A DNA stretch of 23,663 nt, taken from NCBI GenBank assembly GCA_021648585.1, contig JAKISM010000019.1, positions 1 to 23,663 of the forward strand, written 5' to 3'. Position 1 is the stretch's first letter. The number at the start of each line of letters is the position of its first letter. This document shows positions 7,401 to 13,706 of the stretch, piece by piece. Source of the stretch: Devosiaceae bacterium. Lineage in GTDB: Bacteria; Pseudomonadota; Alphaproteobacteria; Rhizobiales; Devosiaceae. The notes below the pieces were generated by a model. That model was not told the DNA's origin. It did not search any database and was given only the letters and a program-made list of their open reading frames with translations. A program made the translations under genes and the position numbers.

Positions 7401-7744
7401 TCTTCAATTTTCCATTCAATCGGCAATCCATGACAATCCCAACCCGGAACATAAGGACTATCATAGCCAAGCATTTGCATTGAACGAGAAACTAGGTCTT
7501 TGAGCATTTTGTTAATCGCCGTGCCAATATGAATATGCCCGTTTGCATAAGGAGGACCATCGTGCAAAATGAATTTTTCACGTCCTTTGCTTTGCTCACG
7601 AAGGCGCTGATAAAGCCCCATATCTTCCCAGCGTTTTAGCCATTCTGGCTCACGTTTTGGCAAGCCAGCTCGCATTGGAAAATCGGTTTTTGGTAAATAT
7701 AGTGTTTTGGAATAGTCGGTTTTATCTGAATTATTATTGCTCAT
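4475..7744 (-). CDS. ileS: Isoleucyl-tRNA synthetase with repeat-derived insertions
   Basis: A class I synthetase charging tRNA-Ile in the cytoplasm. Signatures: PPYANGHIHIG (64-74, a HIGH-type motif reading HIGT), GWDCHGLPIE (101-110), editing-domain motifs WTTTPWTIPANRA (274-286) and GTGFVHTAPGHG, and KMSKS (756-760). The C-terminus has the reduced zinc-ribbon region (CERSWKFSSDVG), as in alphaproteobacteria. At 1089 residues it is roughly 100 longer than usual relatives. The excess is explained at least partly by two insertions, around residues 358-376 (SPLTGEVAKRSEAGGGE) and 533-573 (HLLPQGEKE, then SPLAGEGGTQSVSGEG). Both are translations of GC-rich palindromic repeats. A third unusually long loop at about 229-265 is less clearly repeat-derived. 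The frame is intact throughout, so a functional protein is likely. It lies between ribF and lspA. Confidence 0.96.
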   Translation of the reverse strand: MSNNNSDKTDYSKTLYLPKTDFPMRAGLPKREPEWLKRWEDMGLYQRLREQSKGREKFILHDGPPYANGHIHIGTAINKMLKDLVSRSMQMLGYDSPYVPGWDCHGLPIEWKIEEQYRAKGKNKDDVPINEFRKECRTFAAKWIDVQREEFKQLGVVGEWDNPYTTMAFDAEATIAQELMKFSMSGQLYRGSKPVMWSVVERTALAEAEIEYHDVESDAIWVKFPVSKSLSTPSPHTGVAWITPVFDEDGNINEKVEQETLYPSSLVGASIVIWTTTPWTIPANRAISYSDKISYGLYEITVAENEFGPQVGERLIFADALAQASAEQAKLTFQRLRDVTADELASIICAHPLQGLRPTSPLTGEVAKRSEAGGGEAAYSMLIPLLEGDHVTDEAGTGFVHTAPGHGMDDYEIWNAKARENEAKGIDTTIPMCVDEAGYYTKDVPFFGTDSPDGAARVIDDKGKKGDANKRVIAALIEANNLFSRYRIKHSYPHSWRSKKPIIFRNTPQWFVYMDKDLEGKIFDFSTDTLAQDPSSAPSGHLLPQGEKEVEREMDIPSPLAGEGGTQSVSGEGLEQKDTLRNRALAAIDKTKFVPEARRNRLRAMIETRPDWVLSRQRAWGVPISVFVNKETDEILKDEAVNKRIVEAFENEGADAWFENASAKRFLGDKYNVDEWQQVTDILDVWFDSGSTHAFVLRNKKRWPHLQFPATVYMEGTDQHRGWFHSSLLESCGTNGFAPYESVLTHGFTMDKKGFKMSKSLGNTVAPQDIIKQYGADILRLWAASIDYTEDHRIGDEILKNNVESYRKMRNSFRFLLGNLAHFKPEEAVAQKDMPELEQLMLHRLFDLDKQVKKAYFAYDYKKVVSLLSNFMNIELSAFYFDIRKDALYCDAPSSNVRRSALTVLNELFNHLTIWLAPILVFTMEEIWLERYDEKDSCVHLQTFPEIDANWQNEALANKWTKIRSIRKVVTGALEIERKEKNIGSSLEAAPKVYISDTDLFVAQHDSDMAEICITSDIEIIQGEGPAEAFRLEDVAGVSVVFERAEGIRCERSWKFSSDVGADKDYPDISPRDAKAMRELKDLGLLPEG
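6026..6076 (+). repeat. Palindromic repeat copy A1 inside ileS
   Basis: Starts CCCCTCACCCGACACG and ends with the hairpin CTCTCCCGCAAGGGGAGAG. It is much richer in G and C than the surrounding gene. Antisense, in the ileS frame, it reads SPLAGEGGTQSVSGEG. The same family recurs at 6100-6148 (inverted), 6616-6673 and, in part, 18960-18997. Confidence 0.85.
6100..6148 (-). repeat. Palindromic repeat copy A2 inside ileS, inverted
   Basis: Read on the minus strand it begins CCCCTCATCCGCCCC and ends TTCTCCCGCAAGGGGAGAAG, the same design as copy A1 but in the opposite orientation. The two copies face each other across about 23 bases, so the pair could fold into one large hairpin. In the ileS frame it reads DPSSAPSGHLLPQGEKE. 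Confidence 0.85.
6616..6673 (+). repeat. Palindromic repeat copy A3 inside ileS
   Basis: Begins CCTCACCCCCACCCG, has a purine/pyrimidine-mixed middle with CTTCGCTTCGCTTTGCG, and ends in the hairpin ACCTCCCCC-GTCA-AGGGGGAGGT. It has the same orientation and reading frame as copy A1: antisense it gives SPLTGEVAKRSEAGGGE, alignable to SPLAGEGGTQSVSGEG. It lies in the editing-domain region just before GDHVTDEAGTGFVHTAPGHG. Confidence 0.85.
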
Positions 7745-7791
7745 TTAATAGCCTATGAAAAGAATGTTGAAAACTGATTGATAGGTTTTCG

Positions 7792-7816
7792 GGGATAGGG
7801 GCAAGGCCGCTATCCC
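7792..7816. other. Hairpin just after ribF
   Basis: GGGATAG (7792-7798) and CTATCCC (7810-7816) form a seven-base stem right at the ribF stop in the 71-base gap before ileS. No T-run follows on the minus strand, so it is more likely an RNA-stabilising or processing hairpin than a terminator. Confidence 0.4.
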
Positions 7817-8961
7817 TAAATAATTATGCCTCTATTGGCATCAAGCGCAGATATTGGCTTAATATTGCTCAATATACCTCTTGCTTTTTCGCTATCTTTA
7901 TCCATTTGCACAATCAATTCGTCTAAATTATCAAAAATCATTTGTCCTCTAATATGCTCTATTAGCGCGACTTCTATGTTTTGACCATAAATATCTTCAT
8001 CAAAATCAAAAATATGCACTTCAAATGGCGGCTGGCTATTATTAAACATTGGCTTGCCAAAAGAAGCAACGCCATCAAACAAGCGCTCGCCCAATTTTAC
8101 CCGAACTGCATAAACGCCTTGCGCAAGGTTTGAATTATTTGGAAGTACAAAATTTGCAGTGGGGTATCCAAGCTCTCGCCCTCTTTTGTCCCCCTCAATT
8201 ACTATTCCCTCAACAATCCAATGATAATTTAACAGGCGATTAGCAACATTTAGACCGCCCTCACTTAGGCATTTTCTAATACGTGAAGAAGATATGGTTT
8301 CTTGTCCCTGCACCAACAGGTTTAGCTGATGTACTTCAAAGCCATTTTTAGAGCCGCTATGGGCTAAAAATTCAGGCGTGCCTTTACGATTTTTACCAAA
8401 ATGAAAATCCTCACCAACGCAAATCGCCTTAACATTCAGCGCATCAATGAAATATTTCTGCACAAAATCTTGCGCTTCCATTGCAGCTAAATCCCTATCA
8501 AATGGCATAATTATTATGCCATCAAAACCAAGCGCTTTAACAATTTGCGCCTTTTGCTGCCCATCGGTTAAGCGAAATATAAATGGCTTTGGCGCAAATA
8601 CATCTCTTGGGTGTGGCTCAAAGGTTAAAACCAATGCAGGCATCTTATTTCTTGTCGCCCCCGTATCCAGTATGGGGCAGGCTGTTGGTCGCACATTCTT
8701 TCTTGCGTTCACGCCACGCAGGCTGCCCGACCCCGACACCCCCGATGTCTTTTCTAATGTCGCCGTTGGTCGCTGCGCTCCCGACCCCGACACCCCCGCC
8801 ATCTTTTCTTTTCCTATTGTCGCTACCGAAATATCAAGTGCGGAGGAGAAAATCCGCTGATGACCAAGATGACAGCCATCAAAATTTCCAATAGCCAGCA
8901 CGCAATTTTGCAAAGCTTCTGGCACGTTTTCTAATTCGTGCATAATCTTAAAATCTGACAA
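7816..8961 (-). CDS. ribF: Bifunctional riboflavin kinase / FAD synthetase with an internal repeat insertion
   Basis: It converts riboflavin to FMN and FMN to FAD. The N-terminal nucleotidyltransferase domain has AIGNFDGCHLGHQ (23-35), LVLTFEPHPRDVF (110-122) and SSSRIRK; the C-terminal flavokinase domain has GRELGYPTANF and the later EVHIFDFDEDIYG. It is 381 residues, against roughly 310-330 usual. The extra length is a stretch at about 50-107 (repeated GVSGSG) placed between the first helix and the LVLTFEPHP strand, encoded by a repeat cluster (8648-8830). The start is a TTG with GAGG five bases upstream; the ATG at 8943 is an alternative without a ribosome site. It heads the ribF-ileS-lspA run and diverges from cheY. 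Confidence 0.95.
   Translation of the reverse strand: MSDFKIMHELENVPEALQNCVLAIGNFDGCHLGHQRIFSSALDISVATIGKEKMAGVSGSGAQRPTATLEKTSGVSGSGSLRGVNARKNVRPTACPILDTGATRNKMPALVLTFEPHPRDVFAPKPFIFRLTDGQQKAQIVKALGFDGIIIMPFDRDLAAMEAQDFVQKYFIDALNVKAICVGEDFHFGKNRKGTPEFLAHSGSKNGFEVHQLNLLVQGQETISSSRIRKCLSEGGLNVANRLLNYHWIVEGIVIEGDKRGRELGYPTANFVLPNNSNLAQGVYAVRVKLGERLFDGVASFGKPMFNNSQPPFEVHIFDFDEDIYGQNIEVALIEHIRGQMIFDNLDELIVQMDKDSEKARGILSNIKPISALDANRGIII
8648..8830. repeat. GC-rich repeat cluster inserted in ribF
   Basis: Two identical 19-base words, CCCGACCCCGACACCCCCG, occur at 8726-8744 and 8780-8798, exactly 54 bases apart. Each is preceded by related TTGGTCGC-containing sequence and followed by TCTTTTCT. The flanks TCTTGTCGCC (8649-8658) and TATTGTCGCT (8816-8825) look like copies of the same boundary. 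The period is a multiple of three, so the ribF frame is kept and encodes repeated GVSGSG. It differs from the ileS repeat family. Confidence 0.8.
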
Positions 8962-9181
8962 AGCAACCTCATTAATTAAAAATATATATCTTTAGTATTT
9001 GCAACAAAAACCAATCATTTTGCAAGTATTGTTTACTAATTCTAGGTTTGCAAATGTTTCTATAGTGATTTCTACCAATAGATTATTTTACTAACACTTT
9101 AGCAAGCAAGGTTAATCTTGATGCTAATTGGGACAAAAAGGTTTTGATCCAAAAGTAATGAGTTTTAGTGGAGTAAATAAT

Positions 9182-9565
9182 ATGGCGATTGATAATGCGA
9201 TGCCAATTTTAATAGTTGATGATTATACAACGATGATTAGAATTATTCGTAACCTTTTAAAGCAGCTTGGATTTCTTAATGTTGATGATGCCTCAGATGG
9301 CACACAGGCATTAGAGAGAATAAAAGATAAAAAATATTCATTGATAATTTCAGATTGGAATATGGAGCCAATGACTGGCTATGAACTGCTGAAACAAGTG
9401 CGGGCAGCAGGTGATACGGCACGAACACCTTTTATTATGGTAACGGCTGAATCAAAGACTGAAAATGTCATTGCTGCTAAAAAAGCAGGGGTAAATAATT
9501 ATATCGTTAAGCCGTTTAATGCGCAGACATTAAAGGGTAAAATTGATGCAGTATTTGGAGAATAA
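9182..9565 (+). CDS. cheY: CheY-like single-domain response regulator
   Basis: A 127-residue receiver domain with no output domain. The acidic pair Asp13-Asp14 (ILIVDDYTTM), phospho-acceptor Asp58 (IISDWNMEP), the switch Thr88 (MVTAE), Tyr108 and Lys110 (YIVKPF) are all present, so it should be phosphorylated normally. The frame is open from a TTG at 9128, but the ATG at 9182 has GGAG eight bases upstream and fits the family length, so I chose it. The stop is two bases before cheZ, implying coupled expression. CheY proteins carry the signal from the chemotaxis kinase CheA to the flagellar switch; no CheA or receptor is in this window. Confidence 0.93.
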   Translation: MAIDNAMPILIVDDYTTMIRIIRNLLKQLGFLNVDDASDGTQALERIKDKKYSLIISDWNMEPMTGYELLKQVRAAGDTARTPFIMVTAESKTENVIAAKKAGVNNYIVKPFNAQTLKGKIDAVFGE

Positions 9566-9567
9566 TT

Positions 9568-10206
9568 ATGGGCGCAGCTCAAGCAAAACAACAACAACCT
9601 GATAATTCTTCTATTGATGCACTAATAACACTAAGTGATAAGCTCAAGCAAAATAAAACTAAAAATATGTCGCTAACCGATGTTATTGGAGTGGCGGAAT
9701 TATTAACCAGCTCATTGCAGCCACTTTTGCGGCAAATCGATTCAACTATTCACACAGAATTAAGAGGGATATTATTGCGCATTGAAGGTTTGCGCCATGA
9801 AATAGCTAAAGTTCGTGCTGATGATATTTCAGAAAATAAAATTCCTGAAATGGGGCGTGAGCTTTCGGCCATTGTTGATGCAACGGAAGGGGCGACCAAT
9901 TCTATTATGGAGGCCGCTGAATCTGTGATGGAATATGAGGGTAATGATATTGAAGAATATAAAAATATGGTTTCTAATAAAATGATGCATATTTTTGAGG
10001 CCTGTTCTTTCCAAGATTTAACTGGGCAACGAGTTACAAAAATTGTTGAAACGGTTGAAATTATTGAAGAGAGAATAAACCTATTATGCGAAATGCTTGA
10101 TATGTCGGGCACTGGGGAAGAAGCACCAAAAGAAGAATTGAACGCCAAACAGCAACGCAAAAAAGACCTGTTGCTTAATGGCCCAAATTTGATGGTGAAG
10201 GGGTAG
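9568..10206 (+). CDS. cheZ: CheZ-type CheY-P phosphatase with a frameshifted C-terminal end
   Basis: A 212-residue helical protein. The hallmark of CheZ, SFQDLTGQRV, is at 147-156, with Asp150 and Gln154 matching the catalytic Asp/Gln pair four residues apart in E. coli CheZ. Two long helices (about 40-125 and 135-180) fit the four-helix-bundle dimer. Pairing with cheY two bases upstream supports the role: speeding dephosphorylation of CheY-P. Oddity: the annotated frame ends LLNGPNLMVKG, while the next frame continues GEGVDQSAIDELF, which looks like the conserved C-terminal CheY-docking peptide. As written, the protein lacks that peptide, so CheY binding may be weak unless the shift is a sequence error. 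Confidence 0.88.
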   Translation: MGAAQAKQQQPDNSSIDALITLSDKLKQNKTKNMSLTDVIGVAELLTSSLQPLLRQIDSTIHTELRGILLRIEGLRHEIAKVRADDISENKIPEMGRELSAIVDATEGATNSIMEAAESVMEYEGNDIEEYKNMVSNKMMHIFEACSFQDLTGQRVTKIVETVEIIEERINLLCEMLDMSGTGEEAPKEELNAKQQRKKDLLLNGPNLMVKG

Positions 10207-10235
10207 ATCAATCAGCGATTGATGAGTTATTTTAA
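10191..10235 (+). pseudogene. Displaced CheY-docking tail of cheZ
   Basis: In the frame that reads GGT at 10194, the sequence encodes GEGVDQSAIDELF and stops with TAA at 10233-10235. This resembles the C-terminal peptide (Q-x-x-I-D-x-L-F) of alphaproteobacterial CheZ, which binds CheY. One lost base around 10186-10193 would explain why the annotated frame instead stops at 10206. The restored end would overlap the convergent HAD gene by nine bases. The same bases hold a weak hairpin, ATCAATC-AGC-GATTGAT (10207-10223). Confidence 0.7.
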
Positions 10236-11084
10236 TTTATCTTGATAGCCAATTAAATTAGCTTTGCTTGGCGCAACTAGTTGGTGGATTTTTTCGTCAA
10301 CATTGTCAAAAGCATCAATTTCTTTAGCGTGGATTGATCCAGTAATAAACAGGAAATCAATCCCCATATTGGCAGCTCCTGTTGCATCGGTGCGTACACT
10401 ATCACCTATTGCCAAAATCGTTTTCAGATTTATTTTATTGCCTGTAATTTTTTCAATCTCAAGAAAAGCTGCATTATAAATAACTTCGCTTGGCTTACCC
10501 GCCATTATTATTTTTCCGCCCATTTCTTGATAAAGATCAGCGATTGCTCCAGGACAATATAAAATCTTATCACCAATTTCTACCACCTTATCAGGATTAG
10601 TGCAGATTAACTCCAAACCTAATTCTAGCCACTTATTTAAGCGGGTCTGGTATTTTTCTAAACCATCATCGTCTTTATCTAACCCAGTTATTACAATGGC
10701 TTTAGCTTCGTGTGCGTTACCTTTTGTAATATTAAGTCCATCAAAAACCACTCCGTCAGTAATTGACCCTACATGGTGAATTATATCGCCTGAATATTTT
10801 TTAATATGGTTTCTAGTTACATCACCAGAAGTAACAATCACATCATAGGCCTCTTGAGTAATATTCATATTATCAAGCATTTTTTTAATGAAGGGCGCAG
10901 TGCGTGAAGCATTTGTTACAAGAATTACTTTACCACCCATCTGGCGATGTTTTATTAGTGCTACAACTGCTGCTTCATTCGCAACAAGACCATTATGCAC
11001 CACCCCCCAAATATCACAAATTAGGGCTGAATAATTGCTAGAAATATCAGAGAGGTTCGTTATTTGTTTGGCACTATTAATCAC
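10227..11084 (-). CDS. HAD-superfamily class IIA hydrolase, TIGR01459 type
   Basis: A 285-residue protein with HAD motif I ALICDIWGVVHNG (nucleophile Asp24; the second acidic position is Trp, as is usual in this family), motif II ILVTNASR (Thr57), the cap-to-core segment MAGKPSEVIYNAA with the motif III Lys, and motif IV IGDSVRTDATGA. Class IIA members act on small phosphate esters (NagD-like); the substrate of this alphaproteobacterial subfamily is unknown to me. It begins with GTG, with GGATA six bases upstream. It converges on cheZ and follows the EAL gene by 39 bases. In Rhizobiales this family is often found near ribF, ileS and groESL, as here. Confidence 0.9.
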   Translation of the reverse strand: MINSAKQITNLSDISSNYSALICDIWGVVHNGLVANEAAVVALIKHRQMGGKVILVTNASRTAPFIKKMLDNMNITQEAYDVIVTSGDVTRNHIKKYSGDIIHHVGSITDGVVFDGLNITKGNAHEAKAIVITGLDKDDDGLEKYQTRLNKWLELGLELICTNPDKVVEIGDKILYCPGAIADLYQEMGGKIIMAGKPSEVIYNAAFLEIEKITGNKINLKTILAIGDSVRTDATGAANMGIDFLFITGSIHAKEIDAFDNVDEKIHQLVAPSKANLIGYQDKLK

Positions 11085-11123
11085 TATCTATCCATTAAAT
11101 TAAATTTAGTTTGAAATTAAATT

Positions 11124-12338
11124 TCACCCTGTTGCAGCACGATTTTCAAAATGCTTGAGTACCGAAAGGGCGGGCTTTGCAGGAGAAACATATTCACCGC
11201 TAATAAAACTAATTCCATCTTCAAGTAAAGATAATATTTGTTCTTCGTTCTGAACGCTTGACATAATTAAATCAATTCCAAAACGTGAAATATAAGAAGC
11301 TACATCTGATGCTTCGTAATCAGTTAGTTCTTCTGTTTTATTGATAAAGATAGTAGAATTTGCACGAACAGAAGAAACTTCATTATGTCTTAGATCCGCA
11401 AAATCCATACGCAGGTTTTTTACATCTTTGATAGAAATAGCAGAGCCTTTTTCAACTAAAGCCGTCAGATTGATTTTTTCTTTATTATTCAATGAATTAA
11501 ACTGAGTTTCAGGAATTGAGAAACTGATAGCCTTAGCCAAATCGCGGCTAATATCAAGTTGCGCAATTATCCATTCAACAATAGCAGTATCTGAAAGAGT
11601 GGCTTTAGAAATTGGTACATGAATGGGTATTAAATCACTCTTTGCATTTTTATCTTCATTAGCATTTTCTAAATATTCAAATACTCGCTTAAATCCAAGT
11701 TGATCTATTTTGCGAACCATATTTTCGCTGCCCGTTTGAGGAATAAAATCAGCCGCTTTTTTCATCTGGCCATTTTCTAATTGCATGTGTGGTATGAGAT
11801 CATAAGCTTGCACTTGTCTTTTTGGCAGACCTATAATTTCACTAGCATGAATTATTACTCGACCATCATCAAGAGCCTTTTTAACATCTTTAATGGGCAC
11901 AATTGGATCAATAATATTTTTAATTTCTTGTTTTACACTTAAAGATGGAGAGGCATTATCAGCTTTTGCCTGTGCTTCTTCTAGTTGCGCAACAGCTTCT
12001 GCAACTTGGCGAACAACACTCCCTAAGACTGAAACATCGGCTTCCACTATTCCAAGCCTATTGCCACTATCTTGACCTATCATTTTATTCATTCTTTTAG
12101 AAAGAACTTGTCCAGCTTGGGCATTAGTTGAAAGAAGGCGTGAAAGATCCTCAATGCCTTTTTCAAACCTCTCTTCAGCGCGGCGGCGTAATGTGCGCTC
12201 AAATATTACAATAGCCAAGCTTATTGCAATAATTCCTAACAAAAGCGCTTCAATGGGAGTAAAACTTAAACCCAAATATGCGCCAAAGGCTAAAGCTAAC
12301 CCCAATAAAAATATAAAAATATAGATCAGTAGCTGCAC
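11124..12338 (-). CDS. Membrane protein with coiled coil and degenerate EAL domain (TipF-like)
   Basis: A 404-residue protein. Two membrane helices lie at about 3-23 and 28-46, followed by a charged coiled-coil region (about 50-125) and an EAL-type domain (about 145-400). EAL family features visible are DGRVIIHASEIIGLPKRQV, the FIPQ...ID stretch, and near the end GIDLIMSSVQNEEQILSLL with ISGEYVSP. The catalytic EAL triplet reads YDL (179-181) and other metal-binding acidic positions look absent, so it probably binds rather than degrades cyclic-di-GMP, or only scaffolds. Order and size resemble Caulobacter TipF, a polar flagellar assembly factor; this is inference. The start is GTG with no close ribosome site. 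It is divergent from the Fis regulator. Confidence 0.8.
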   Translation of the reverse strand: MQLLIYIFIFLLGLALAFGAYLGLSFTPIEALLLGIIAISLAIVIFERTLRRRAEERFEKGIEDLSRLLSTNAQAGQVLSKRMNKMIGQDSGNRLGIVEADVSVLGSVVRQVAEAVAQLEEAQAKADNASPSLSVKQEIKNIIDPIVPIKDVKKALDDGRVIIHASEIIGLPKRQVQAYDLIPHMQLENGQMKKAADFIPQTGSENMVRKIDQLGFKRVFEYLENANEDKNAKSDLIPIHVPISKATLSDTAIVEWIIAQLDISRDLAKAISFSIPETQFNSLNNKEKINLTALVEKGSAISIKDVKNLRMDFADLRHNEVSSVRANSTIFINKTEELTDYEASDVASYISRFGIDLIMSSVQNEEQILSLLEDGISFISGEYVSPAKPALSVLKHFENRAATG

Positions 12339-12436
12339 CGCTAAATACTGCCTTTGTTAGTTTTGGTGATTCTCTTATTATTAATAGCGCAATTTATTGC
12401 TATCTAAAGGAAAATATCCAAAAAGAGGCAATAATC

Positions 12437-12464
12437 TTGTTAAGCAAAACTATTTATTTACTAT
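12437..12464 (+). promoter_or_regulatory. Possible promoter for the receiver-Fis gene
   Basis: TTGTTA (12437-12442) and TACTAT (12459-12464) are 16 bases apart in the 216-base divergent gap. This would give a leader of about 85 bases before the ATG at 12555. The match is fair only, in AT-rich DNA. Confidence 0.3.
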
Positions 12465-12554
12465 GTTAGTTGATAATTAGAACAGGCAGAAAGCCAATTT
12501 AATAATAGTATCCAAAAAACCCCAAGAATGGGTAAGAATGGGAGAGTAGCCTAA

Positions 12555-13223
12555 ATGTATCAGTCAGTTACCTTAAATGAAAAAACAAACAAATATGTCC
12601 GTGTTTTATTATTACAAAGCACTAAAGGCGAGGATATTATAAATATAGGTGACTTATCGAGTTTTTTAGGCGCTCAATCAGATATTATTACAATTAATGA
12701 TTATTCTGTTGCAACAAGCCTATTACGCACCAGTGAGTTTGATATTGTAATAATTGATTTATGCGAGCAATTAAGCGAGGATATTCTTAATTCTTTTTGT
12801 CGTTTGGCTGGAAGGGCAAAAGTTATTGCGCTTTCAGATAAAAATTCTGTTTCCTCAACACTTAGTGCAATGCAGGCTGGGGCGCATGATATTATTGCAA
12901 AACCTATTGATTATAAAGAGTTAGATAATTGCCTAAAAAAGCTTTCACTTGAGCATGGTAATAATAAACATCTAAATATTGCGCAAAATATGATTGGCGT
13001 TGGAAATAATAATGCCCTTGGCATAAATGCTGTTGAAGATATGTCCGCCAAGCCAGTTAAACCTATGTGGCAACAAGAGCAAAAAATTATTGAAGATGCT
13101 ATATTATTATTTAATGGTAATATTGCCAGCGCCGCCAAAGCACTAGAAATTAGCCCCTCAACAATTTATCGCAAACGTCAATCATGGGGTGAGTTTGGAA
13201 GTTTTAGTGCGATTTCTAGCTAA
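12555..13223 (+). CDS. Atypical response regulator with Fis-type helix-turn-helix
   Basis: A 222-residue protein. Residues 14-130 look like a receiver domain: FDIVIIDL holds the acceptor-like Asp68, IALSD fits the switch strand, and AHDIIAKPIDYKEL holds Lys116-Pro117. The acidic pair after the first strand is missing (VLLLQSTKGED), so normal phosphorylation is doubtful. Residues 173-212 are a Fis/NtrC-type helix-turn-helix (IASAAKALEISPSTIYRKRQ). There is no AAA+ domain, so it cannot activate sigma-54 promoters by itself. GGAGAG lies eight bases before the ATG. It could act as a phosphorylation-independent regulator; the targets cannot be read from the sequence. It stands alone between the EAL gene and groESL. 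Confidence 0.85.
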   Translation: MYQSVTLNEKTNKYVRVLLLQSTKGEDIINIGDLSSFLGAQSDIITINDYSVATSLLRTSEFDIVIIDLCEQLSEDILNSFCRLAGRAKVIALSDKNSVSSTLSAMQAGAHDIIAKPIDYKELDNCLKKLSLEHGNNKHLNIAQNMIGVGNNNALGINAVEDMSAKPVKPMWQQEQKIIEDAILLFNGNIASAAKALEISPSTIYRKRQSWGEFGSFSAISS

Positions 13224-13248
13224 AAGCTTCAATTCTTTCTCTAAAACC

Positions 13249-13277
13249 TTGACTCTTTTCCCTTTAATACATATATC
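13249..13277 (+). promoter_or_regulatory. groESL promoter
   Basis: TTGACT (13249-13254) and TATATC (13272-13277) are separated by 17 bases. Transcription would start near 13284, immediately before the CIRCE operator, the standard arrangement for HrcA control. Whether the vegetative or a heat-shock sigma factor is used cannot be told from this. Confidence 0.7.
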
Positions 13278-13288
13278 CACTCCATTCA

Positions 13289-13315
13289 TTAGCACTCTAT
13301 AATGGCGAGTGCTAA
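13289..13315 (+). promoter_or_regulatory. CIRCE operator (HrcA binding site)
   Basis: TTAGCACTC (13289-13297), a nine-base spacer, and GAGTGCTAA (13307-13315) match the CIRCE consensus perfectly. HrcA bound here represses groESL until heat or misfolded protein titrates it. hrcA itself is not in the window. Confidence 0.97.
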
Positions 13316-13368
13316 CAAACTTAAACAATCATCAATTTTGATGAATAAATAAATTAAAGGAGTGAAAC

Positions 13369-13659
13369 ATGGGTTTTCGTCCCCTACACGACCGCGTGGT
13401 AGTTCGCCGCGTTGATAGTGAAGAAAAAACTACTGGTGGCATTATTATTCCAGATACAGTGCAAGAAAAACCATCTGAAGGCGTTATCGTTTCAGTTGGC
13501 CCAGGCGCACGTGATGACAGCGGTAAAGTAGTAGCGCTTGATGTAAAAGCTGGTGATCGTGTGCTGTTTGGCAAATGGTCAGGCACCGAAATCAAAATTG
13601 ATAATGATGAATTATTGATTATGAAAGAAAGCGACATAATGGGCATTATTGAAGCCTAA
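13369..13659 (+). CDS. groES: Co-chaperonin GroES
   Basis: A 96-residue protein, full length for the family. It starts MGFRPLHDRVVVRRV, has the mobile-loop region EEKTTGGIIIPDTVQEKPSEG (about 16-36) and ends KESDIMGIIEA. It caps the GroEL ring to close the folding chamber in the cytoplasm. AAAGGAG before the ATG gives a strong ribosome site. It is the first gene of the groESL operon, 47 bases before groL, under the CIRCE operator. Confidence 0.98.
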   Translation: MGFRPLHDRVVVRRVDSEEKTTGGIIIPDTVQEKPSEGVIVSVGPGARDDSGKVVALDVKAGDRVLFGKWSGTEIKIDNDELLIMKESDIMGIIEA

Positions 13660-13706
13660 GTTTTTTCCAATTCAAAATTAAATATAAATTTTAAGGAGCT
13701 AATATA

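Noticed and set aside
9128..9181. Longer N-terminus for cheY from a TTG at 9128.
   Set aside because: The ATG at 9182 has a proper ribosome site and gives the normal receiver length.
9750..10211. A 153-codon minus-strand frame opposite cheZ.
   Set aside because: cheZ has the catalytic FQDLTGQ motif and couples to cheY; the antisense frame has no recognisable feature.
10207..10223. Hairpin ATCAATC-AGC-GATTGAT between convergent cheZ and the HAD gene as a terminator.
   Set aside because: The stem is AT-rich and has no T-run on the minus side; the same bases look like displaced cheZ coding sequence.
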